64,000 bases of DNA from Sporodiniella umbellata (Eukaryota; Mucoromycota; Mucoromycetes; Mucorales; Rhizopodaceae): contig JAIXMR010000054.1 in the NCBI GenBank assembly GCA_025677835.1, forward strand, positions 1-64,000, read 5' to 3'. Position 1 is the first letter of the stretch; the number at the start of each line of letters is the position of its first letter. A model generated the notes under the pieces. The model ran no database searches and had not been told where the DNA came from. It was given only the letters and a program-made list of their open reading frames with translations. Shown one piece after another: positions 46,769 to 56,947 of this stretch. A program made the position numbers and the translations under genes.

Positions 46769-47114
46769 ATGTCTAATATCAAGAGTCTGTACCGATCACA
46801 CAATATGACAAAAGAAACTAGAGAGCCCTACCTTTTTAAATACACATACCCAAGGAAAAACGCGTGGGCGAATGGTGATAGTTCATCTCTTGGTGCCAGT
46901 AAAAATGGTCAGTTTTGTTGCTGAGAAAAACAACAAGAAACAAATGCTTCATGTTTTGTTTGTTTAAAGAGTCAGAAAGTATATGTCATTTTTAGGCTTA
47001 TTCGCTTCAACTTATTGTGGCGTTTGTTTTTGGACTACGGGTATTTGGCTTTTTTCAAGCATTCATTCTTATCGTATAGATTTGGGTAGTCATGAGCTTT
47101 GGTCGCTATTGTAG
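46769..47114 (+). CDS. Small single-pass membrane protein, unknown function (2 exons, 85 aa)
   Basis: Exon 1 46769-46907 encodes MSNIKSLYRSHNMTKETREP and a basic, aromatic stretch (YLFKYTYPRKNAW); intron 46908-46995 (GTCAGT...TTTTTAG); exon 2 46996-47114 encodes a hydrophobic helix (LFASTYCGVCFWTTGIWLFS) and a short tail ending in LWSLL. The split Gly codon joins in phase and the total is exactly 86 codons. A basic N-terminal region before a single helix is typical of small subunits or assembly factors of mitochondrial inner-membrane complexes, but I do not recognise a specific family. It is too short to stand out as an unspliced ORF. Confidence 0.55.
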
Positions 47115-47345
47115 TGTCAAAACTGAAGCAAATCCTCTGCCAGCAGAAAACATAAATGACTGCTTTAATTTCGAGACGACGAAGTTTGAAAACCCTTACA
47201 GTAAATACTTATATATGCAGATAATCAAGGTACATCGCAGATCTATACTTTTATAACATATTAAGAAAAGAATATTGAATCTGTTTATATCAACAAAAGG
47301 TATAAAAAATTAAGTATCGAGTTATAAATTTTATTTTAAAAAAAT

Positions 47346-48043
47346 TTAAAACTTGTTGAAAGCCTTGGAAGCACCCTTAGCCTTGGAGACCTTAACAACG
47401 TTGAAACGAACGGTCTTGGAAAGAGGACGACATTGACCAATGGTAACGTTGTCACCACTAAAAAATGGAGTTAGAGCGAAACTTGGGATATCAAAGGCTT
47501 GGGGGGCCGCTACCCCACCAACTACCTCCATCCCCTTTCAATTACTGGGAATCATTGCAATAGAGCTCATCTTTCAAGAAAAGGATATGACAGGTAGATT
47601 TAAACGGAATTAAACAAAATGAAAACACTTACGCTTGGATAGCTTGGCTGTCGAAAGCAGGAGAAACGTGGGCAGAGATGTTCTTGTGACGCTTTTCGTA
47701 ACGGTTGTACTTGGGGATGTAGTGAAGATAATCACGACGAACAACGAGAGTACGGTTCATCTTGGTAGAGACGACAACACCGGTCAAGATACGACCTTGA
47801 ATGTTGACTTCACCGACGAAGGGGCACTTCTTGTCAATGTAGGTACCAACCTTGGCTTCCTTGGGGGTCTTGAAGCCGTTACCGACTTCCTTGAACCAAC
47901 GTTGGTTACGCTTCTTGGCGTCCTTGGAGTTTTGGAAGATACCAGCTTGCTTTTGGAAAGCCTTTTCGGTCTAAAAACACGCAAATGCAATGTTGGTTAT
48001 TCGGTAACAAATCGTGTGTAATGATATTTACTTGGTGTTCCAT
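47346..48043 (-). CDS. RPS11: Cytosolic 40S ribosomal protein uS17 (RPS11), 3 exons, 153 aa
   Basis: Component of the small cytosolic ribosomal subunit, binding 18S rRNA. Coding-order exons: 48043-48032 (12 nt, MEHQ), 47970-47633, 47457-47346; total 154 codons exactly. The protein reads through the uS17 signature ([75 protein letters not shown]). A very short first coding exon, with the start just before an intron, is common in ribosomal protein genes. Codon use is strongly biased to C-ending codons (AAG, ACC, GTC), as expected for high expression, unlike its neighbours. The PPR gene on the same strand stops only 129 nt upstream of this start. Confidence 0.96.
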
Positions 48044-48172
48044 GTTTAATACAAATGAAAGAGGAGGAAGTAGAGTGTAACAAAATTTTTTTTCTTCTTT
48101 ATTTCTTTGCTGAGAAAGAAAAAAAAGGAAAAGTCACAGTTGATTTTATTGGGCGGTAATACAAGCCACATG

Positions 48173-49114
48173 TCAATGGGAAACCATAGGCTTTTTTTTA
48201 TTAACAGAGTATGATTCTCTCTGCCTGTTTTTTTTTTGTCGGCACTCTGCTATTTTCGATAGCAAACTTTCGCAAACAGTTTTTGGTACGAGAGTCCTGG
48301 ACTCTAAATGAAGCCTTTCTACAAGATCTTTAGCGACAAGAAATTGGCTGGCGTTACACAGGGCGGAAACAATTTGATAAACCATTTTACGGTCAGGGGT
48401 GATAGAGAATAACTTCATTTCGTCTAGATAATACATCACTGCTTTAAAGTCTCTTTTTTTCTGGGCTTCTCTGATCCATATATGAAAAGTGGCAATTGAA
48501 GGCGACCCTTCGCGCTTAAGTTCCTCATAAATCTTTGACGCTTTTTTCGCTTCGCCTTTTTCCAAAAAAACTTTGATAAGCACATTGTATATTATTGTAT
48601 TTCCTCGTTTGTTACGATCCGATATCATATCGCAAACCTTTAGAATGGCGTCAATATCTCTCGTAGTGCGTGCAATCAAATTGATAAACATAATATGAAT
48701 GTAGGTTAACGATCGGCGAGCACGATCTGAAGGTGGGCAGATGCTGTGCACCTGAGCTAGGGTATTATGGAGGGCATGCATTCCCACTAGGTTGTTGGTT
48801 TTGTATAGTGCCTTTGCCAGCTGGTACAACGCTTCTCGACTAGGAACTTTTTCTTGCTCAATAATTTTAAAATACATCAAGAGGGCATCTCTCGATCGTC
48901 CCTGCTGCGCTAATTTGATGATGGAAATGCATGGTTCGGCGCTTGCAACTTTGGTATAAATTGTACTGACTGGATGGAATCGAAAGGGCTTTGGTTTTAG
49001 CCTTCCACAACTAAAGCAGGTTGGTGAAGCCTTTAGAATTGGCTGTTTTATCGCAAAGTCGTAGCCTGCAACAAAGCTTGAAATGAAGGTGTTGAGCACA
49101 CGGGCCGGTCGCAT
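48173..49114 (-). CDS. Pentatricopeptide-repeat-like mitochondrial protein (single exon, 313 aa)
   Basis: Probable organelle RNA-binding protein. The N-terminus is basic with Phe and Ser (MRPARVLNTFISSFVAGYDF) and suits a mitochondrial presequence. Several helical hairpins of PPR type can be read between residues about 60 and 290: IIKLAQQGRSRDALLMYFKI, REALYQLAKALYKTNN, TIIYNVLIKVFLEKGEAKKA, SIATFHIWIREAQKKRDFKA followed by VMYYLDEMKLFSITPDRK, and MVYQIVSALCNASQFLVAKD. The tail is Lys/Arg-rich. TPR or general helical repeat protein is an alternative, but the YNVLI...G...KA.KIYEELK pattern with G-x-P turns favours PPR. No named orthologue is claimed. Confidence 0.78.
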   Translation of the reverse strand: MRPARVLNTFISSFVAGYDFAIKQPILKASPTCFSCGRLKPKPFRFHPVSTIYTKVASAEPCISIIKLAQQGRSRDALLMYFKIIEQEKVPSREALYQLAKALYKTNNLVGMHALHNTLAQVHSICPPSDRARRSLTYIHIMFINLIARTTRDIDAILKVCDMISDRNKRGNTIIYNVLIKVFLEKGEAKKASKIYEELKREGSPSIATFHIWIREAQKKRDFKAVMYYLDEMKLFSITPDRKMVYQIVSALCNASQFLVAKDLVERLHLESRTLVPKTVCESLLSKIAECRQKKNRQRESYSVNKKKPMVSH

Positions 49115-49834
49115 AAGAACAGGTCACTATAGAATTAAAAAGTGGTGAAAAAAAGTAAAAAAAAAAAAAAAAAATTGATATACGGTCAATGAAATTTACT
49201 TTGAAAGACTGTAAGCAATTCAGTACGAGCAACTGTAGGTGTTTGAATAAACATACAAAATTAGGTCTGTTTTTATATTTGAAGTAAATCATATTCTATC
49301 AGCGTACTATGGAAGACGTGTTTATACTGAGAAAGTGAATAACATTAGAAGACAATCCAAAAAAACAATTGTATTATAAAAAGAGTTTGAAACGTTCTAT
49401 CCTACCTCTCTATATTAAAAACCTAAAACTAAAATAACATTTTATACTCTAAACCTTGTTTAGATATCAGTTGATTTTCTTTTTTGTATACCGAGCCATT
49501 TATTCACACATCATCGCAAAACGAGATCAAAGATAGAGAGGTGGTTTGCGGCGAAAATTAAAGTCTTGTTTTACAGGTTCCATAAGGACATGATGGAGAT
49601 TCTAATAAAATATTCATTTACAGCTTTAATAAATCAAGAAAATAGAGGAAAAACACTCAGTGATAAAAGCTGTGCGGTATTTGCATCATGTTTTAATAAT
49701 GCATTTGATAATGACAAAAACAACAAAATGGTTTTTCTTTTTTTTTTTTTTTTGTATTTTTGTATAAAGACGTTTTGATCTCTTTTGAAACATTGTATGA
49801 TAGTAAAAAAAAAAAAAAAAGAGGGGGGTTTATT
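49115..49834. other. Intergenic region between PPR-like and MKT1 genes
   Basis: The 720-nt AT-rich gap lies between two minus-strand genes and holds the PPR promoter and the MKT1 3' end. A plus-strand ORF at 49566-49778 has no recognisable feature. Confidence 0.5.
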
Positions 49835-52754
49835 TTAAAACTTTTTGGTACGAAGCCATTGGTTTGCGTCAGTGAACATAGTCAGCGTGTCTAACGAAAT
49901 GACATTCAACTTGTATAATAGCTCAATAGATCCTACCAACCGTTTCCAGAACTGGAATCCCATCTCAAGATCCGTTTTTATAGACAAACAAGTAGGGAAA
50001 GCTTTTTCAGTAGATGCTAAAGCTTCAGAAGATGTATGGCCTTCTATTGTCTTTTCAAGATAGTGTTTACAAACAAGTCCTAAAGCAATGTTCACGTCTG
50101 CCATATAGGGCAAACTAAGTAAAAAGAAAAAAAAAAAGCTCAATTCTCTAATTTCTTTTATTTGTTTTCTCTTACCTATCATTAATTTCAAAGTAGTCGT
50201 CACGTTCTTTGGTCACAAGGCCGTTCAAAAAGAAAGACAGGGTAAGCATTTCATACAAATTACGATAGCTTCTATTCAATGCTTTGACAAAGCCATTAAA
50301 CACAAGGAGATCTCGGTAAAGGGGCCCAGACCACAGAGCACTCTATAACGAATATGAATAAATAGATACCGTGAAAACTTTCTTCTTTACCTTGAGACTG
50401 ATCGGCAGTAAAGATAATGCACGGGAAAGTATTGTGATATTTTTTTGTTCAGATTCTGAGAAAGAGAGATATGTTTGTTATATTCAGGCATGTGTTGTTT
50501 TAATCTTACCGTTTCCAGCTGATCGGGTGTATGTTTTGCTGTATGCTTTATTGGTCAAGACTTCGAATCGAGTTAGTTCAAGCGCGGTCAATAAAGCTTC
50601 TTGGGTGGTCAACGAGACAGAATCTCCCTTCAATGCCTCGTTTAAAGCTCTCCCCCATGGTGTGAATACATGTCTTGAAGAAGTAACAAAGCTATATATA
50701 TATATATATGTATATATAAACATGTATGCCCACATCTCAATACCCGTATTAAAAATTATTTACTCTCTTATTTCTAGCGTTTTCCACAATACGTTAGATA
50801 CGATTTCATTCTTAGTTTCGAGAGGCTAAATGTACAATGTAAGTTTATAAAAAGCAGGACGTTTTCTTTTTTTTTAACAAACCTTTTCAGCAAGAGGCTT
50901 TGTAATTGTTTTGGCACATTTAGCATCGTTTCCAAGTGCACAAACACAGAACTTCAAATCAACATTGTTTGACTATAAAGATGGATAAGCCCAAGTGGCA
51001 TTTTTGTTATTATTACTGATAGTTGCACACCTACCTTTTGAACTTTAAATTCAGTATCAATAAAACTCTTTGTAACATTCCATTTGTTGGTTTTTTCAAA
51101 CACTGTATTTAATGGGGCCGTATCCAAATTTGATCCACCTTCTGGTGATTGATGATACATGATTTGCTCAGAAGTAGGCTCAAACCAGAAATAGGTTGAT
51201 ACTTTTCTCGTTTTGTAAAATTGGTGAAGAGGCTGGGTAAGTAGGCTGAGGGTTTGGGTACGAATGTTAAGAAGCTGATAAAGAAAATTCTGATATTCAA
51301 TAGATTCGCCATTATCCAAGGGCGCGTTCTCAATGAGTACACCAGAAACAAGACTGTTGATAGACTAAATTAAGAATAGGCAAGTATAAGAATCTCACTG
51401 GATATATATACGCTTTCATGATAAGCTGTGTACCTGAGGTCCAATTAGACCTCGCATGAGGTAATAATAAAGTTCATCAGGTAGGCGATAGCCTATAAAT
51501 TCATGAATATCGTTGGGTGCATGTTCAACGTTCAAAGGCCTTGTTTCCCCTTCATCTGTTAAGATAAGGTGGTACTTGATAGCACAGCGAGTGCGACAGA
51601 ATGTATCCACATATTGTGTTTTTGAGACAATAGGATTGTCAGAATAAGCTTGAACTGCATTAAAACCCGTTTTGTGGTTTTTGATCAAATCCTGTACACC
51701 TGTGGTAAAAACAGATAAGTTCCAATGATTATATACTCAATGTATGCAAATACCTTTGAATGTAAAGCTAACAACGGATGTACTTAGGGGTGGAAAGGTT
51801 GGGCAGTATTCAAAACCAGCTAATATACAAATATCCAAAAACTGTTCGTCAGAAACAGCCAAATCTTGAATCACTGTCTTTTTGTTGATCCAATGATAAA
51901 TTCCTTTCTATTTGTGCCGTCATTAATTCGCCGGTTGTCTGGTTGTTGCTTTTCTTTTCTTTTTTTTTTTTTTGTTTTTTTACCCCAAAGTCAATACTAG
52001 TGATCATTTTGTCGATATCCCACATTAACAATTCTGAACCTCCACAGATAGCATCAATCAATCGTTTTGGGTGTGTGTACATGTATGCGAGCTAATGAAA
52101 ATAAGGTTTCAAGGCCGTCTTGAGTACTTTGTTAGTTACCTGGGCCCAAGCAGAGTAGGGAGCGCGAATAAACTCAATCCGATTTTGGTGCAAGATATGA
52201 AACACACTGTTCAACAGATCTGCAGGATGGATACTTCCACTGCTTGCCCAATTGCTCATAGCTAAATCCACTTTTCCTTTATCGTAAAACTCCCAGCCTG
52301 TTGCTCTTTGGCTTGGGCGCGCATCTTCTTTAGAAAACGGCTTGTCTTTTCGAAGGATAGACAGACCGGGAAATACAAAGATGGGTGTGATGCCGTTAGA
52401 CCTAACATGTTGAATTAATACAGGAAAAAAAGAAAAAAGAAAAAGGATACTTGAATTGAGCCAACTCTTTCTCAATAGATTCTTTCAATCGAAGAGGCAA
52501 ACCACCCATAGCAGTAACAGCGGGCTCTTTTAATACAATTTTTCGAAGCCAATCATTTCCCTCGATACCAAGTCTAGTGTCTTTTAGTTGTGATGCAGCA
52601 GATGTCTGAATTAAACGTCGTTCAGCCGTGAAAACTATTTATTTTATTTTTTTTAAAGAAGCATAAATGGATTCAGTCGAAAAAGGCAAAAAAACGAAGT
52701 TTGGTTTCTCTAAACAAAGAACATTGATTTACTGTCAAAATGTCGAATCGGCAT
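49835..52754 (-). CDS. MKT1: Post-transcriptional regulator Mkt1 (XPG-like nuclease-fold protein), multi-exon
   Basis: Mkt1 partners with Pbp1 and acts on mRNA stability and translation, including mRNAs of mitochondrial proteins. Exon 1 is tiny (52754-52733, MPIRHFD) and splices in phase to IFTAERRLIQTSAASQLKDT followed by RLGIEGNDWLRKIV. The XPG N/I-like fold follows: AMGGLPLRLKESIEKELAQF, GITPIFVFPGLSILRKDKPF, HILHQNRIEFIRAPYSAWAQ, LAYMYTHPKRLIDAICGGSE, LLMWDIDKMITSIDF. The Mkt1 N- and C-terminal domains continue through FEYCPTFPPLSTSVVSFTF, EFIGYRLPDELYYYLMRGLI, the EYQNFLYQLLNIRTQTLSLL segment and TPWGRALNEALKG to the terminal LTMFTDANQWLRTKKF. As in other Mkt1 proteins the active-site acidic cluster of XPG nucleases is only partly kept. 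Exon borders beyond the first are approximate. Confidence 0.9.
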
Positions 52755-53895
52755 AACGAGGATGAAGAGTGGAAAGGAGCGTTAAAAAAAAAAAAAAAAA
52801 AAAAACAGGAGGTATTGAAATTATTTCGAACTCTTGTTTTTGGTGACTTTGGTTTTTGTTTTCTTTTGCACATTCTTTTGGTTTAGTTACATAAAGTCCT
52901 TTACTTTTTTTTTTTTTCATTGTGCAAGCTCTGAAATTGGACTTGTTTGTTTCCAAGTATGTCATTGTTGCTTCAAAAAGGAGCGTCAGCGATATCAGAC
53001 ACCGCATTAATATACAAAGACAGCTCACGTATTAGGCCTGTATATATGGCCATCGCCGATCGACCTGTCACGGTCTTTTTGGCTACATGTCTTTGGGTTG
53101 CCTATTTAATTTGTTAATGCTTCTAAAACAAGAAAACCCTTCTTTGTTAATACACAAAAGAAACCGCGCTTGTTAGCACGCTTGCGACGATACATGCCTA
53201 AAGCACGGCTTTAAATAGCTATTGGTTATGTCTGGCACAGAATGAACCCCATTTCTAGGGTAAGAGTCAAGAAGAAGAAAAACCCTTACCCAAAAAGAGT
53301 TTTGCAGTAGTAATTATAAGAGAATGTTAATATCAACACTATTATTTGAAAAAAGGATCGAGTTTATGTAATCATTTTTATCTGAACAATAATAACACCA
53401 GGATTAAGCTATCTATTCCTGTGCCCAAGGCCTGATTTATTCTTGTTACACACCCAAAAATAATTTTTTTAAAGGCAAATTTTGGGGTGAAATGCTTACA
53501 CGTGAACCGTTTAATTTTAGGTGAGAGGAACCGTTTTTATTGTTGTTGAGGTTCTTGTTGTTAGTAATAGCCAAAAGAAATCCATATCTCTATAAAGACT
53601 TTTGCCTTTCTGAATAACAGCCTGGCTCTATTTGCTTCCCCCAAAAAAAATAAAAATTACCTCCATAGTAACAAATACTTCAAGTCACTGTGTTTGAAAT
53701 CCAAAAAAGTCTTGTGAGTTTCAATGTGCCTTCAAATGTTCATGTGTCAATACACAAGATTGAAGTTCAGCCAGAAAACAGAACAAAAAAAGACAAATGA
53801 TGCACAAATTATTGTGTGTTCTTTTATTTATTTATTTCTATAAAAACAACCATGGTTTTACTCGGTAAATAAAGAAACAAACAAACAAAAAAGAA
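52755..53895. other. Divergent promoter region between MKT1 and acylglycerol-phosphate acyltransferase
   Basis: A 1.1-kb gap between two start codons with A runs near 52786 and T runs near 52905. No open frame with recognisable content; no tRNA-like fold was seen. Confidence 0.55.
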
Positions 53896-54972
53896 ATGAC
53901 AGAAAGCAGTCTACCGAGCAACATTCGAATGTTAACCTACGAATCAATAGCAACTCCTTGGGTAGCATTAGTTGCCGTTTTGGCATCTCTACTTTTGATT
54001 CGCCTGATCAGCACATTCTATTACCGTACTATTATGACGGCTTTTGCTATGATGATTATGTCTATCTATGGCATATTAGCTGCTCTTATCTTCCCTCTTC
54101 TTGGGCTTACCACCTTTGTCAACTCTTCAGTAGCAACCGGTTACTATCACTTGTGCTTGTATTTTTGCGGCATCAAAGTTATATCAGAGGGTACAGAAAA
54201 CTTGCATGTGAACGGACCTGCTATTTATGTATGTAATCACCAATCCAGCCTGGATATCGTGTTGATGGGCAAGGTGTATCCTAGAAATACAACAATTGTA
54301 GCCAAGAAAGAATTGAAAAATGTTCCCTTCTTGGGATGGTTTAGTATGTCTACAATGAATATGGGATAAAGATTACTAAACATTACCTTTCTTTTTTTTT
54401 TTGGGGCGAATACCTAAACAGTGCAATTGACCCGTGTTATCTTTTTGGATCGTAAAAATAGAGATAACGCTATTAAAGAATCACGCAAAGCTGCTCTTGA
54501 TATTCATAAAAAGAACGTAAGGCAATCCCTCCACAAGACTCTCTATTTGAACTGACACGACGCTTGTATAGGTTAACGTTTGGGTATTTCCTGAAGGTAC
54601 TCGTGGTCATGAATCAGAGATCACACTTCTTCCTTTCAAGAAAGGTCCTTTCTATATGGCTGTTCAAGCCAAGGTACCCATTGTTCCCGTTGTCATTGCC
54701 AACTACTCCCATCTATACAGCGCCAAACAAAAGCGATACGAATCTGGCTCAATTCGTTGCAAAGGTAAGCTCCTATTTAGAGAAGAGGAGAAACAAAGGA
54801 TTAACGATTCAAAATCTATCCTTCTTGGCTCAAAGTGTTGCCGCCTATTTCAACTGAGAATATAAAGGAGGAATCAGCTGACATTGAAGAATTGGCAACA
54901 GAATGTCGTCGACAAATGCTTGAAGTGCTTCAAGAAATAACACCGAGCGAGGTCTCGAAGAAGGCACAATAA
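53896..54972 (+). CDS. SLC1: 1-acyl-sn-glycerol-3-phosphate acyltransferase (LPAAT, 4 exons, 290 aa)
   Basis: Converts lysophosphatidic acid to phosphatidic acid in the ER membrane. Exons 53896-54343, 54422-54516, 54572-54764 and 54836-54972 sum exactly to 291 codons. Two N-terminal membrane helices (about 22-40 and 46-75) precede the acyltransferase blocks: motif I NHQSSLD (residues 114-120, His-x4-Asp catalytic pair), FLGWFMQLTRVIFLDRKNRD (motif II, formed across the first intron), FPEGTR (motif III, about 187-192) and VPIVPVVIANYS (motif IV). The C-terminus is charged (EELATECRRQMLEVLQEI). Start choice: the first ATG after an AAAC-rich leader, giving MTESSLPSNIRM. The length is typical of fungal Slc1/AGPAT1-type enzymes. 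Confidence 0.94.
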
Positions 54973-56947
54973 AGGAGAAATCTCATTTGCAACATTCATT
55001 AACTACTTGAAAAAAAAAAAAAAAACAATAAGATTTCTTCTTTGTCCCGCGTCTACAACTTAGAGAAGGTGGTGACCGACCACTAGTCATTATATTCCCA
55101 AAATAAAGAGAAATGCATGAGTTTCTAGATTCAACAAGACGTTCCGCTTAGTGTTTGGCAGAAGCTTATTTATTTTATGGTCACAAGTATTCAATAGATG
55201 TGTTACTTTAAAAAGAAATGCAATGCACGTCTGTAGTGGTCAATTGCATGTATTGACAGCCATTAGAGGTAACAAAAGCTTGTAAAGGCATATAAATAAG
55301 CTATCAGTGTTTTGAAGCACTTGTCAAGGTCATTGCTCTCATCCTTCAAAATAAGCCGCAAACGATAGGGTAAATAGGTATTGCTTTTTTTTTTTTTTTT
55401 TTTTCATCAACGCCAACATTGAACGGATACTATGCAGCTAGGTGTACATGTGTGTGTTTATGCTACAGAGAAAATAAATAATAATAAAAGAATTTATCAT
55501 TCAAAAAAGGGAAAGCGTCGTAGATCACAGTGTTTTTATTATGAAATCATTTGTTACAGGGAAAAACCCCACGCTTGCCCCATGAAATGATGTAAACCCA
55601 GAGAGGCTTCTCAAACGTTTTACTGGTACTAGAATGTCCCCTATTCTACACACTATGCATACTATCTATTATTTCTAGTTGATAACTTTACTATTACATG
55701 AGAAAGGATCATTTACTGTTGTTTGGGTGGAGCTAAAGTGCAAAGTTTACATGTGTATTTAATATGCATACAATCAAAACACCAGTCTCTAATAGCTACG
55801 ATAAGCTTAAAGTGCTAAAATAAACAGGTGTGTAGTAAAGTATTTATTGGCTTGACCTTCTGCTGTGAAAAGGTTAAAGGCCCAAGTTCTTTTCACAAGA
55901 AAAAATCTATGCTTCTGGTTAGTTTGTGCTATTCGCTTAAGTTTTATTAGAATGTTACAGACGCTTATTATTATACACTATAGAATACTTTTTAAAATAC
56001 GATTGGCTAATAAAATGCAGATACTATTTACAGCAAAAGATTAACGTTCAGGGTTAGATTGATTAGAAACAGACCTCCTATCTATGATAGTCTGTCTGCT
56101 ACACTCTGCTCCAATACCACCTTTAGAGAAAACTTGTTTTAAACCTTCTAAGCTCACTTGAAACACAATACATATAAATGTATATGTTTGGGCTTGAACC
56201 AATAACCGATTTCAGTAGCTGCAAAAAAAGAACACCTGGTTTCTTCCTCCAAAGGAAACAAAGGCAAAACCGCTAAATATCTCCCGTCAGCATTTACAGG
56301 TTTTGTAGCAAAAAAACAATAACAGAGTTTTTCTGTTTCTTACAAAGAAAAGGCTCAGTGCTTCTTATTTGATGTGCTATAAAACGACCAATACGACGAC
56401 ACAGGGAATATATCACGTGGTTAGTGACGTATAAATTGTCGGCACTTTAAAACACGGGAGCAGAGTTTTGCGTTTTTTTTTCCTTTTCTGTCATATAAAG
56501 AGTCAAGCTTGGTTTTTATTTTTTGGCTTTTTTTTCCTCATATAAATATTTTCTTTTTTTTTTTTTTTTTTTAAAAAGAAAAATACAAAGCGTATCAGCA
56601 AAAAAAAAAAAAAAAAAAAGCTTTCCCTCCCTTCTCCCCCTTTTTGGCCTTAAAGAGAGCGTCTACACAAAACAAAACAACCTCTGCTTAATACTTTTCT
56701 TTTTTAATTATTATTTATTCTTTTCGCAAGCCAAGCAACTTTTTAATATTCATTTATTGATAGAAAAAAAGAAGCTTGTAATAAACCAAGAGAAAAGAAA
56801 ACAATAATAAATAAAAAAAAGGAAAGCGAAAAACAAAAGCAAAAAAGAAATAAACAACAAAGGGCAGATCATAATTACACAAGTCGATAGAGATTTGCTT
56901 GCACGAAGTTATTCTTCACATTTGCAATTTCACATTCATATTCGCCA
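54973..56947. other. Long intergenic region upstream of the CABLES-like gene
   Basis: Nearly 2 kb without a supportable gene. Notable items are a T run at 55387-55404, an E-box (CACGTG, 56414-56419), a TATA-like box at 56430-56435 and, further on, mixed T and A runs (56551-56620) and CT-rich sequence. The ORF at 56523-56807 is low-complexity. Confidence 0.55.
56413..56435 (+). promoter_or_regulatory. E-box plus TATA-like element, possible CABLES-like gene promoter
   Basis: TCACGTGG is followed 10 nt later by TATAAA. The pair sits about 510 nt before the ATG at 56948, so it would imply a long 5' leader or an upstream non-coding exon. Position-based inference. Confidence 0.3.

Noticed and set aside
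49566..49778. 70-codon plus-strand ORF between PPR-like and MKT1 genes
   Set aside because: Ends in a T-run Phe stretch; no domain, splice site pattern or conservation signal can be seen.
56185..56215. tRNA-like B box on the minus strand (GGTTCAAGCCC)
   Set aside because: A partial T-arm can be drawn, but no matching acceptor stem, D arm or A box is present.
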